Assembly: GCA_016930015.1 (NCBI GenBank)
Contig: JAFGHR010000038.1
Span: forward strand, 16,405 to 80,404
DNA: 64,000 bases
Direction: 5' to 3'
Source of the DNA: Anaerolineae bacterium
GTDB taxonomy: Bacteria; Chloroflexota; Anaerolineae; Aggregatilineales; Aggregatilineaceae
The notes below the pieces were generated by a model. That model had not been told where the DNA came from, made no database searches, and saw only the letters and a program-made list of their open reading frames with translations. Below, in pieces: positions 34,393-44,100 of this stretch; within the stretch, counting starts at the first letter, position 1, and every line of letters starts with the position of its first letter. The position numbers and the translations under genes were made by a program.

Positions 34393-35697
34393 TCACGGTT
34401 CGTCATCTATACGCTCATCCAACGCTGACTCGTCCGGTCCACTTTCACCATTTTCAGGGGGCGATTCGGCTGTTGGCTCAACCATTGGTAGTTCTTTCGT
34501 GTCGTCATCGGCGACCGGCTGCGCCTGGTGCAGCCCGATTGTGGTTTCAGCCAGAATCGTAGGACTGGGTGGTTCTTCGGGTTTTACATCCTTCGCCCGT
34601 TCCATTAAGACCACGACTGCACTGATGTTATCTTCGCCACCGCGCTCGTTCGCCAGATCGATCAGGGCATGGGCGATCGCGTCCGGGGCATCGCTCGTTA
34701 TCGCGATCGCGGCAATTTCGGCTGATGATACGTGGCGCGTCAAACCATCCGAGCACAGAATCAACCGGTCACCTTCGGTCAAACTGCGGCTGTAAAGGTC
34801 GGCATCGGTATCGTCTACCTGGCCCAGTGCCCGGTATAACACGTTGCGCATGGGATGGACGGCGGCTTGTTCGGGCGTGATGTGGCCGGATGACAGCAGT
34901 GCCTCGACAAAACTGTGATCATCTGTAATCTGGTTGATCCAGCCTTCATGCCCGTCAACAAGGTAGGCACGGCTGTCACCTACATGGGCAATGATCACGC
35001 GGTTATCACGAACAAACGCCAGTGTCATAGTGGTGCCCATCCCGTGTAATTCCGGGTGATCGTCGGCGCGCTCCATCACGGCGCGATTGGCCCGGCGCAC
35101 CGCCAGCCGGAGTTTTTCGGACACTTCGTCTTCTGTCAGGTCAAACAGAGTCTCGCTGCCGCGCGCTTCACCCAGAAAATCAGCCTGGACCGCTTCAACA
35201 ACCAGGCGGCTGGCTTCCTCACCCGCCACAGCACCGCCCATACCGTCAGCTACCAGCGCCAGCACCACACCGTGACGCGCCCATTGGCCAACACGATCCT
35301 CGTTGTTTTCGCGCACACGCCCCACGCTGGTTCGCGCGCTGGTACGCGGCACCAGATTAAGCCGGTCTACGTCGTCTGGAACAGACAGCGTTGACCCACA
35401 CCCGACACAATAACTGCCTCGTGGGTGGTTCAAGGTGCCGCACCGCAAACAGGTAACCGGCGTTTCATCAATGGACGGGGGAAGCTTGGCCTTCGCAGCA
35501 CGCAAACGCTGTACGAGATCGGGCTCAAGACTATCTTCGCGTTCCTGGGCGTACCGGATCGCTTCTTCTACATGGCGGCGGCGGTGATGTATGCCACGCA
35601 CGACAGGCGGTTGATCCAGGGTAAACCCACACTGGAAACAGAAAACCGCGCGTCCCAAATTCTCGTGTCCACAGTTCGAACACGTTTTTGTCTCCAT
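34393..35697 (-). CDS. PP2C-family Ser/Thr phosphatase with N-terminal zinc ribbons
   Basis: 434 aa from the ATG at 35697 (GGAG 9 bases upstream), preferred to the track start at 35715. Two zinc ribbons lead: CSNCGHENLGRAVFCFQCG (about 5-23) and CLRCGTLNHPRGSYCVGCG (about 85-104). The PPM/PP2C domain follows (about 120-370) with the metal-binding motifs NNEDRVG, ADGMGGAVAGEEAS, HVGDSRAYL, CSDGLTRHV and GGEDNISAVVV. A Glu/Pro-rich tail ends the protein. It removes phosphate from Ser/Thr residues in a Mn/Mg-dependent way and is the natural antagonist of the Hanks-type kinases in this window, although neither is adjacent. There is no membrane segment. Confidence 0.95.
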   Translation of the reverse strand: METKTCSNCGHENLGRAVFCFQCGFTLDQPPVVRGIHHRRRHVEEAIRYAQEREDSLEPDLVQRLRAAKAKLPPSIDETPVTCLRCGTLNHPRGSYCVGCGSTLSVPDDVDRLNLVPRTSARTSVGRVRENNEDRVGQWARHGVVLALVADGMGGAVAGEEASRLVVEAVQADFLGEARGSETLFDLTEDEVSEKLRLAVRRANRAVMERADDHPELHGMGTTMTLAFVRDNRVIIAHVGDSRAYLVDGHEGWINQITDDHSFVEALLSSGHITPEQAAVHPMRNVLYRALGQVDDTDADLYSRSLTEGDRLILCSDGLTRHVSSAEIAAIAITSDAPDAIAHALIDLANERGGEDNISAVVVLMERAKDVKPEEPPSPTILAETTIGLHQAQPVADDDTKELPMVEPTAESPPENGESGPDESALDERIDDEP

Positions 35698-35905
35698 AGC
35701 CGTTTCTCCATCCATTCCGCGCCAGGTTTTTATACGATTTTACAGGCACCCCATGAAGGTGCAAGTTAATCTGTTCATGTACCGTTGACAGCGAGCGGAG
35801 AAAGCATCACGGAATCAACACACCTGGCACAGTTTCAGTTTGTCTCGTCTTGTGTCATAATGCGATCAGTATCGAATCGGTGTTTGGACAAATCAACCTG
35901 TTATC

Positions 35906-36838
35906 ATGACTGCGCCAAGTTCATCTCCCAACATCTGGCAATTGCAGGCCAGGCAGGATATCCCCAGTTTGATCGCCGCATTGCAGTATCCTGATCCGGA
36001 AGTACGCAGACGTGCAGCCGTCGCACTGCGCATCATCAACGCTACCGAAGCTGTTCCGGCCCTGAAGATCGCGTTTGAAAATGAAACCAATCCTTCAACA
36101 CGCATGGATATTTTTTCTGCGCTGCACGGCCTGAATCGAAAAATCGATATCAACAGTATGCTCAAAGACCGCGATATTGACGGCCTGGTAAAAGCGTTAC
36201 AGAGCACCCACACAGATACGGCTATTGCAGCAGCACATGCGCTGGCCAAAATTAACGATCGCTCAGCTGTCGAACCGCTGGTGATGCTTTTTCAGAACAC
36301 AACAACCCTATCCCCGGTGCGGTTAGCGGCTGCCGAAGCCTTGCTGACCCTGCAATGCGCGCCAACTCACGTTACCCTGCTTGGCGCATTAGACCACGAG
36401 GACTGGCACATCCGGCGTAACGCGGCTGCGATCCTGGGTCAACTCCAGGCTAGCTGGGCCATTGAGCCGCTCGCCACGGCGTTAAGCGACAGCCACCCAA
36501 CTGTACAACGCACCGCCGCTGCTGCCCTGCGTCGTATCGGCACGCCTGAAGCGATGACAGCCTTACGCACCCGCTCGCCTGAACCAACCAAACCGCCCAC
36601 AACAAAAGGCAAACCGGCCCCAGCGCCCACCCCTGTTTTGCCCCCAGCCAAGAAAAAACAAGCGCCGTCATCCACAACCGCGCCAACCCGGCCCGCCTTC
36701 CCTATTCTCCCTGACACCGTCCCTCAGATCGCGCCAAATCAACAGCAGCGACGTAAACTCGATATGCCCCCTACATTAACGAAGCCGGTGAGAAAACTGA
36801 TCGATTTTCTGCGCCCTGGGGCCGATGACCAGGACTGA
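35906..36838 (+). CDS. HEAT-repeat protein with Pro/Lys-rich linker
   Basis: 310 aa. About six HEAT/PBS-lyase-type repeats (about 15-225), seen in ALQYPDPEVRRRAAVALRII, VKALQSTHTDTAIAAAHALA and LDHEDWHIRRNAAAILGQL, form an alpha-solenoid. A disordered Pro/Lys/Thr-rich segment follows (about 226-280), then a basic C-terminal stretch (LTKPVRKLIDFLRP). HEAT solenoids act as protein-protein interaction platforms, and no catalytic motif is present. It is a single gene divergent from the PP2C gene. A role as phosphorylation-dependent adaptor is only a guess from position. Confidence 0.85.
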   Translation: MTAPSSSPNIWQLQARQDIPSLIAALQYPDPEVRRRAAVALRIINATEAVPALKIAFENETNPSTRMDIFSALHGLNRKIDINSMLKDRDIDGLVKALQSTHTDTAIAAAHALAKINDRSAVEPLVMLFQNTTTLSPVRLAAAEALLTLQCAPTHVTLLGALDHEDWHIRRNAAAILGQLQASWAIEPLATALSDSHPTVQRTAAAALRRIGTPEAMTALRTRSPEPTKPPTTKGKPAPAPTPVLPPAKKKQAPSSTTAPTRPAFPILPDTVPQIAPNQQQRRKLDMPPTLTKPVRKLIDFLRPGADDQD

Positions 36839-36973
36839 ATACCGTTGATCACGTTCCCCATAACACGTCAATTGGCGGCCAAAACACCAGCATGTCCTGA
36901 ACTTCAATAGTCCGCAGCCTGAGCAAACGAATCAATTGCGAATCTGCCGGTGATCGTGATGTACTGAACGTTG

Positions 36974-38080
36974 TCAATCTGCCATGTCGGGAAAACTATC
37001 AACAGCAGGCGGTTTGTCATCGCCTGACTGTGGATAGTTGAGCGGTGGCTCGGACGGCAGCGGCCCTTCGACGCCCATCATGCGCCGGATGGCGTCTAAC
37101 TCGTCTTGAGAAAGGCCGCTGTCACCAAATGCATGTGTAAACGCGATCTGTTGAAACGCGATACCTGCCATATTGGGCATCGGGATCGCACCGCGCGGCG
37201 CACGGGAGCTGAAACGAGCATTCCCCTGGACAAGCAAGCTCACTCCAAACGCCCCCACACCAACCCATTGAATGAACGTCAGCCGCTCGTCCAGCAGCAG
37301 GTACGACAGGGTGACCGCTACCGCGATTTCAGTGATGGCCAGCAATGTCGTTTGCAGGCTCCCAAAGTGTTTCACACCAGCAAACAACGTCAAGCGCGAC
37401 AATGCCGTCGAAATCGCTAACGCCAGGATCGCCCACATGGTATCATGCGACTGCGGCACCCAATGCAAGTCATAGGCGCCGCGTGCCATAACCACCACCA
37501 CAGCCATCACGGTGATCACGTATAATGTCACCGTTTGCGGCGGCATTTCATACAACACGCGCTGGCTTAGAATCAACGTTCCGGCAAACAACAACGCATT
37601 ACCCAGCATAAACCCAACACCAAGCCATTCCACCTGGCCATGCCCACCGCCGCTGATGAGCATCAGACCAAACAGCGCCAGCAGCACGCGCACACCCGTT
37701 CGCCAACTGAGTGATTGGCCACCCAACCGCGCCAGCAGGACCGCAAACAACAAATATGAACCGTTCAGGAGCTGGCTCATCGACGCATCAAGCCGCGACA
37801 GGCCGTTGTAATACATCAGCGACCCGATCCCGTTGACAGTCCCAACAACCGCGCAGCCCAGAAACCCCGCCAGATATATGTAGATGTACTTCCGCAGAAA
37901 AACCAGGTAGAGAATCCACAACAATGCAGCCGCCAGCGCCGTGCGAGTGGCAGCTACAGTAAATGGATCGGACCCACCGCGCAGTGCCAGTTTCCCAAAC
38001 ACAGGGGCCAGCCCCAGAAAAATGGGTGACATCAACGCCGCAGTCAGATTGGAATGGCGATCAGAGTCAAGATCAAACAT
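36974..38080 (-). CDS. DMT-superfamily permease (EamA type)
   Basis: 368 aa with ten membrane segments arranged as two EamA repeats (the first from about 15, the second from about 150). GSYLLFAVLLARLGGQSL and LSYLLLDERLTFIQWVGVG are typical of the loops. An extra cytoplasmic tail of about 75 residues (RFSSRAPRGAIP ... FPDMAD), acidic and Pro-rich, is unusual for the family. EamA proteins export small metabolites such as amino acids. The gene starts 29 bases after the REC-histidine kinase gene on the same strand. It is therefore probably the last gene of the GAF/kinase/PLP operon, which could make it the exporter or importer for the metabolite handled by that system. Confidence 0.9.
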   Translation of the reverse strand: MFDLDSDRHSNLTAALMSPIFLGLAPVFGKLALRGGSDPFTVAATRTALAAALLWILYLVFLRKYIYIYLAGFLGCAVVGTVNGIGSLMYYNGLSRLDASMSQLLNGSYLLFAVLLARLGGQSLSWRTGVRVLLALFGLMLISGGGHGQVEWLGVGFMLGNALLFAGTLILSQRVLYEMPPQTVTLYVITVMAVVVVMARGAYDLHWVPQSHDTMWAILALAISTALSRLTLFAGVKHFGSLQTTLLAITEIAVAVTLSYLLLDERLTFIQWVGVGAFGVSLLVQGNARFSSRAPRGAIPMPNMAGIAFQQIAFTHAFGDSGLSQDELDAIRRMMGVEGPLPSEPPLNYPQSGDDKPPAVDSFPDMAD

Positions 38081-38109
38081 ATGCCGGTTGGGTGCTGCTA
38101 CTCAGCCGA

Positions 38110-39378
38110 TTAGCTGTCGTGTTGAATTGGAGAGATTATTCTGGGTCGCTCGAGCGGCAGATTGATATAAAAAGTGCTGCCGGGCAACCGGTCTTCATCA
38201 CAGCCGTCACTTTCCACCCACATTTTACCGTGATGCGCATTAATAATACCCCGGCAAATTGCCAAACCCAACCCCAACCCGCCGCCACGAAACGCCGTTT
38301 TGCTGGTAGAGTGAAGCTGCGTATCACCCGCCGTATAAAACCGGTCAAAAATACGCCGCTGGTCATCCGGGTTGATGCCGATGCCCGTATCATGAACGCT
38401 GATTTGAACCCGTGTTTCTTGAATCTCAGCCTGCAACGTGATCGTGCCGCCGTCCGGCGTATATTTGATCGCGTTGCCAAACACATTACTAAACGCAAGG
38501 TCTAGCAGCAGTTCATCACCGAAAATTTCGGTAGGCCATGTCTCCGGATCAACCTTCACCGTCAACTGGCGCTGCTCGCTCGCCTGCTGGTAACCCTCAA
38601 TCACCCGCTCGATAACCTTTTTCAGATTTGCGGTCCCAGGCTTGAGATCAACACGACCGGACGCGATCCGGGACACGATGACGATCTCGTTGATGACCAC
38701 GCTTAGGCGTTCAATCGAATCGACCAGCCCAACCAGGCAGGCACGCGCCTCCGGGTTTTGAGCCATCACCTGTTGGATAACATCCAACGACTGTACAAGT
38801 CGGCTGTAACCATAAACGGTGGTGAGTGGGGTACGCAGCTCGTGCGCCGTAAGTTGAATAAAATCGTCCTTGATACGATCCAGGCGCCGTAGTTCCTGGT
38901 TGCTCGCTTCGAGTTCGCGGACGTTATCCTCAAGCCGGGCCACAAGCTCTTCGCGGTACGCCTGCTGCGCCGATTTGAGTGCGGACACATCTACCCGGTC
39001 TTTTTCACCGTGTAAATAACGCTCAATCTTGTCGATGAGTGTTCCCAGGTTAACCGGCTTGGTGATGTAACCGGTCACCCCGGCCACAAATGTTTTTTCG
39101 CGCTCGAGCGAGTGGCTTTGAGCTGTCAGCGCCACAATTGGCACCGATTCAAGTGTTGGGTCCGTCCGCAGCCGCACCGCGATATCACGCCCGCTTAGAT
39201 CGGGCAGGTTGATATCGGTCAGGATCAGATCGGGCCGGTGAGTCTTTGCCAGATCAATACCCTCTAACGCCCGGCTGGCGCTCAACACGTTATACCCTGC
39301 CGTGACTAAAAAACGCTCAATTAACCGGCGGCTGGCATCGTCATCTTCAATGTATAAAATTGTAATCTGATTAACCAT
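38110..39378 (-). CDS. Receiver - histidine kinase protein
   Basis: 422 aa from the ATG at 39378, where the receiver fold begins (MVNQITILYIEDDDASRRL). The track start at 39432 adds 18 unlikely residues. Receiver about 5-120 has acidic pair EDDD, phosphoacceptor Asp in ILTDINLPDLSG and ALTAQS. HisKA has the phospho-His in QLTAHELRTPLTTVYGYSRL (about 210), and HATPase_c has N-box FSNVFGNAIKYTPDGG, DTGIGI and GGGLGLGLAI. There is no membrane segment or sensory domain, so its input is probably phosphotransfer to its own receiver, e.g. from the hybrid kinase at 41114-47284. It lies 87 bases downstream of the PLP-receiver gene in the same direction. Confidence 0.93.
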   Translation of the reverse strand: MVNQITILYIEDDDASRRLIERFLVTAGYNVLSASRALEGIDLAKTHRPDLILTDINLPDLSGRDIAVRLRTDPTLESVPIVALTAQSHSLEREKTFVAGVTGYITKPVNLGTLIDKIERYLHGEKDRVDVSALKSAQQAYREELVARLEDNVRELEASNQELRRLDRIKDDFIQLTAHELRTPLTTVYGYSRLVQSLDVIQQVMAQNPEARACLVGLVDSIERLSVVINEIVIVSRIASGRVDLKPGTANLKKVIERVIEGYQQASEQRQLTVKVDPETWPTEIFGDELLLDLAFSNVFGNAIKYTPDGGTITLQAEIQETRVQISVHDTGIGINPDDQRRIFDRFYTAGDTQLHSTSKTAFRGGGLGLGLAICRGIINAHHGKMWVESDGCDEDRLPGSTFYINLPLERPRIISPIQHDS

Positions 39379-39465
39379 TGATTTCTGTTCACCGTTTACA
39401 AGGAAAATCCCTCGCACCAAGCGATGCCGCACGCGTTAATGCACATCGATACGAGAGCGGATGTG

Positions 39466-41112
39466 CTACAGTGTTTGAATGATACTTTGCAGCAGATCCT
39501 CATCAAGAAAACTACCTTTTTGTAATAATGCAGCGATCTGGTTGCTCAGGCGCCCACGTTCACGCGGAGTTAGCTCTTTGGCCGTCAGCACAATCACCGG
39601 AATCCGGCACAGCGCTTCATCGGACTTAAGGATATTGATGACTTGAAACCCATCCATACCCGGCATCATCAGATCGGTAATCACGACGTCCGGCTGCATC
39701 TTCCGCACCAGTTCAATGCCGCTGGCACCATCCGTTGCGATCTCGACCTTGTACGAACCGCGCGTTTGCAGAATTCGACTGATCAACCGGGCGGCGTCGG
39801 GATTATCTTCGATCACTACCACGCGTCCACCGGTTGTTTCGACCTGTTCCAACGCGGAGAGTATACCTTCCTCTGGCAGCGATTCCACCTGGCTGCTGTG
39901 TGAAACATCCACGTGCCGCGCCCATTGATCGCCCAAAATATGTTTTTCTACCGGCAGGGTATGGCCGGAGCAATTGACAACCACCACATCGTCAGGACGG
40001 ATATCACCATTGCGCACCATTTTGATCAACCCGGCAAACGCAACTGCCGTAGCTGGTTCAACCGACAACCCGTCACCGCGCGCCAGCAAGCGCATGACTT
40101 CAAACGCTTCTTCATCGCTGGCGCTTTCGGCAGCGCCGCCGTATCGCTGCATCAACTGCCACAACCACTCGTATGCCCGGCCCGGACGCCCTGTGCTGAG
40201 GGTCGCGATCACGGTTTGAGGGTTATCAACCGGGACGGCGATACGCTGCCCGGCTTTAAACGCATGGACCATTGGGGCGCATCCCTGCGATTGTACAATA
40301 CCGATAGAGGGCACTTTGTCCGCCAGCCCCAATTCGATCAGCTCTTGAAACCCCTTGGCAACACCAATCGGCCCCATACCCCCGCTGACACCCTGAATAA
40401 ACCAATCCGGCGCGCGCCAGCCCAGGTCTTCGGCGATTTCGTAAGCCATCGTTTTCATGCTTTCAATGGCCGCGATGCTCTTGATGCCGCGATCCAAAAA
40501 GAGGTTGCGGCTCTGGGCGAAACGGGCGGCGACCGCTTTCGTTTCATCATATGTGCCCGTCACTTTGATGACTTCGGCACCATATAATGCCACTTCCCGC
40601 ATTTTTTCGCCGGGCACCTGGCTCGTCAAAAACGCCCATAACTTGATCCCGGCGCGCGCTGCATAGGCAGAATACGCAATCGCGACGTTTCCGGTTGACG
40701 CGACGACCGCTTCTTCAATGCCCAACTCACGCAGCACTGATATCGCAACCGATGCCTGACGATCTTTAAATGAGCCGGTCGGCCCCTGGCGTTCATCTTT
40801 GATATACAGGTTTTTTAGCCCCAGCATGACCGCCAGGTTCGGCACCTGGAGCAGCGGCGTCCCACCTTCACCCATGCTCACAATGTAACGCGGGTCCAAC
40901 AGTGGCAGCAGCTCATAGTAGCGCCATAAACCGGGTTTCCGCCGGGCGAGCTGTTCGGGCCAGCCCGCTGCCAGCAGCGCTTCGAGATCATAACGCGCTT
41001 CCAGGATGTTTTCACCACAAACAGGGCAGGTGGTCTGCCTGCCATCATAGGTCGTCACATGTCCGCAGTTTGTGCAGTGAAGTTGTACTTGTTTGGCAAC
41101 TGGGTCATTCAA
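39466..41112 (-). CDS. Threonine-synthase-like PLP enzyme fused to a receiver domain
   Basis: 548 aa in one uninterrupted frame. An N-terminal zinc ribbon (Cys13/16/29/32) precedes a fold-type II PLP enzyme (about 50-400) of threonine-synthase type: SMGEGGTPLLQ, PLP lysine in PTGSFKDRQA (about 114), STGNVAIAYSAYA, GVSGGMGPIGVAKG and VNCSGHTL. After a short linker comes a complete receiver (about 425-545) with IEDNPDA, phosphoacceptor Asp in VVITDLMMPGMDG (about 477) and IVLTAKEL. Start is TTG, with AGGAG 10 bases upstream, one base after the hybrid kinase stop. Threonine synthase converts O-phosphohomoserine to threonine. Substrate here is not proven. No homoserine pathway gene is adjacent, and the setting is purely signalling, so phospho-control of enzyme activity, or use of the enzyme as a ligand sensor, is inferred. 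Confidence 0.93.
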   Translation of the reverse strand: MNDPVAKQVQLHCTNCGHVTTYDGRQTTCPVCGENILEARYDLEALLAAGWPEQLARRKPGLWRYYELLPLLDPRYIVSMGEGGTPLLQVPNLAVMLGLKNLYIKDERQGPTGSFKDRQASVAISVLRELGIEEAVVASTGNVAIAYSAYAARAGIKLWAFLTSQVPGEKMREVALYGAEVIKVTGTYDETKAVAARFAQSRNLFLDRGIKSIAAIESMKTMAYEIAEDLGWRAPDWFIQGVSGGMGPIGVAKGFQELIELGLADKVPSIGIVQSQGCAPMVHAFKAGQRIAVPVDNPQTVIATLSTGRPGRAYEWLWQLMQRYGGAAESASDEEAFEVMRLLARGDGLSVEPATAVAFAGLIKMVRNGDIRPDDVVVVNCSGHTLPVEKHILGDQWARHVDVSHSSQVESLPEEGILSALEQVETTGGRVVVIEDNPDAARLISRILQTRGSYKVEIATDGASGIELVRKMQPDVVITDLMMPGMDGFQVINILKSDEALCRIPVIVLTAKELTPRERGRLSNQIAALLQKGSFLDEDLLQSIIQTL

Positions 41113-41113
41113 T

Positions 41114-44100
41114 TTACCGCTTCTCCTGATGGTTCCCCAACTGAATCTCCACCTGGTTTAACAAATGGTGTTCATCCACATCGTCTTTACGATACACATC
41201 TACGTGTTGCAGCGAATCACGTTCTTCGGCGCTGATGTCTTCGGCGGTGAGCACCAGCACCGGAATGCGAGCCGTCCGGTTGTTGGATCGCATTGCCTTT
41301 AATACTTCAAACCCGTCAATCTCTGGCATACGCAGGTCCAGGATCACCAGATCGATCGGTGATGCCGTCTGCTGAATGATGTCCAGCGCCTGCTGTCCCG
41401 TCGTCACCTGCAATACCTCGTAGGTGCCAAACGTTTCGAGCATCTCACGGAACACACGGATCGTTTCCGGCTTGTCGTCCACGAGCAAAATCCGCTGACG
41501 GGTGGCTTCAGCTTCGGCCTGTTGGACTGCCGTGACCAATTGTTCGCGCGTAAACGGCTTGATCAGGTAATTCGACGCCCCCAAACGGTAACCGCGCTCC
41601 ATATCGGCGTCTATGCTGCATACAATGATCGGCGTTCGGAAGGTTGGCTCAGCATCTTTGAGATGCGCTAACAAGTCCCAGCCCTGCTGTTCGTGCATGG
41701 CAACATCCAAGAGTATAACACGAGGTTGGTAGGCAACGGCTAACTCTTCCGCGTCTTCCAACCGGGTGACACCGATCACCTCGTACCCTTCGCGTGCCAG
41801 ATACTTCCGGTACAGGTCGATCGCTTTAACCTGTTCCTCAACAACCAACACAATCCGGCTGGCTGGTGGTGCAGGGGCACTCTCCTCTACCGGTTGGTCA
41901 CTGTATTCTTCATGCACGTCATCGCTGGCCCCGCCTTCGTCGGGTTCGACAGCATCTTCTTCTGGTGGTGGTGATACCGGGATCGAAATGCTGAAGGTTG
42001 ATCCGACGCCGACTTCACTCTCAACCCAGATGCGCCCCCCCTGAAGCTCCGTGAGCGATTTCGCCAGCGGCAGCCCCATACCGGTACCTTCAACGCGGCG
42101 CGTCAAGGAATTATCGACCTGCTGGAACGCCTCGAACAACAGCGGCATATCTTCTTCAGCGATACCAATGCCGGTATCGGATACCGAGACGTGGATAACT
42201 GGCTGGCCTTCCTCCGTTGTCGGGAAGGCCGTCAGCGTGACGCTGCCTTCGTTGGTGAACTTGCTGGCATTTGATACCAGGTTGAGCAGCACCTGTCGTG
42301 TGCGGAACTCGTCACCATACGCGTCGGGCAGATCGTCCGCTATTTCTGTGTACAACCGGAGCGACTTCTCACGCGAGAGGCCAACGGCGCTGGACATCAC
42401 GCCTTTGATCACCTCTTGCAGCTTAAAATAGGCAAAGGACAGCTCCATTTTGCCCGCTTCGATCTTCGCCTGGTCAAGAATATCGTTCACCAGGCCCAAC
42501 AGGTGGCGACCACTATCATAGATCGTCTGCAAATCCTCTTCCTGGGCGTCGGTCAGTGGGCCGTCGATACCCTTCAGGATCACGCGCGAGAAGCCAATGA
42601 TTGAGTTAAGCGGCGTACGCAGCTCGTGACTCATCGCGGCCAGGAAGTTTGTTTTCAGGTGGTCAACCTCAAGCAGCCGCACGTTCGCATCCTGAATTTC
42701 GCGCAGCAGCCGCGAGTTTTCGATGATCGCTGCCAGCGAACTGCTCAGGGTTTGGAGCAAACGTAAGTCATTTTCGTCAAATGCGTTCACTTCGTTGCTT
42801 TCACCCACCAGTACACCCACCAGCACACCCACCGCCTGAAGTGGCACCGCGATGACGGAGCGGGTATTTTTGTTGGATGGCAGACGGCGGGGATCGTTGG
42901 ATAGATCATCAATGATAACGGCCTCGTTGTGACGCGCCACCCAACCAATCAACCCGCGATCAAGCTCAATCGATGACAGATCGGTTTCCGCACCCACAGC
43001 ACCCACGTCGGCGCCTTTGACCATGTACTCACCGCTGGCATCAGGCAAAAAGATACTGGCGCTGGTCAGGTTCATTGTGCCGCGCAGGGTATTCACGACC
43101 TGGTCGAGCGTTTCATCCAGGTCGATAGCGGTCGCGGCTGCCGTTGTCACGCTGAACAAAAACGCCATCTCGTCGGCCCGCTGCTCAGAAACCTCAAATA
43201 ACCGCGCATTGTCAATGGCGGTTGCCACCAGGTCGGCCAGCGAGCGCAGCGCATTTGCATCATCATCGGTAAATGCACCAGGCTGGTTACTCTGGACATC
43301 CAGCGCGCCCACGATCTGGCCGCGTGTGATCAGTGGCAGTGCCATTTCGGAGCGTGTATTCGGAAGATACGGATTAAATTTGTGCACTATCTTTGCATCG
43401 GCGGTGTCAAGCGCGATTTGAGGCTCACCTTTTTGTGTAACCTGCCCGATCACCGAATCTGATCCGACCAGCAGGTGGTGCCGGATGCTCAAAAGCTGCT
43501 GCCCGGCCTCACCGGTTGACGCCACCAGATCGGCCCGTGCGTTTTCGTCGTTGACCAAAAACACCTGCACGTGGTCATATTCAAAGGCGTCGCGGATCAT
43601 GTTGATCACCTGCGACAGCAGTTCATCCAGCCGCAAAATCGTGGTAACCGCGCGGCTGATTTCAGCCGATATGCTCAACTGGCGTGCTCGCCGCTGCGCC
43701 TGCTGGAACAGCAGCATGTTTTCAAGCGATGTGGCCGCCTGGTCAGCCAATGACTCGTACAATCGTTTACTACCCGTGTTTAACGAGAGATGCCGGGGGA
43801 AGCCCAACAAGACCATGCCCAGCGATCGACCCGCTGACTTGAGTGGGATAAAAATCGCCGCCCGGATCGCCAGAGCTTCGAGCGCTTGTTTGGCGTCATC
43901 ATCCAGTGTTGGCGCTGTGGTTATATCGTCGATCCACGTGATATCGGGCGACATCATAACCGACCACAGCGGGAACTGCCGGGTACTATAACGTGTGCCG
44001 CTCAGATCGTCGGCCTGGTGAGCGCTCCAGCTTGCCATCACTTCAACGGCGGCATACGACATATCCGGCACTTCGGCGTGCAGCAGGTACAACAAGCCCT

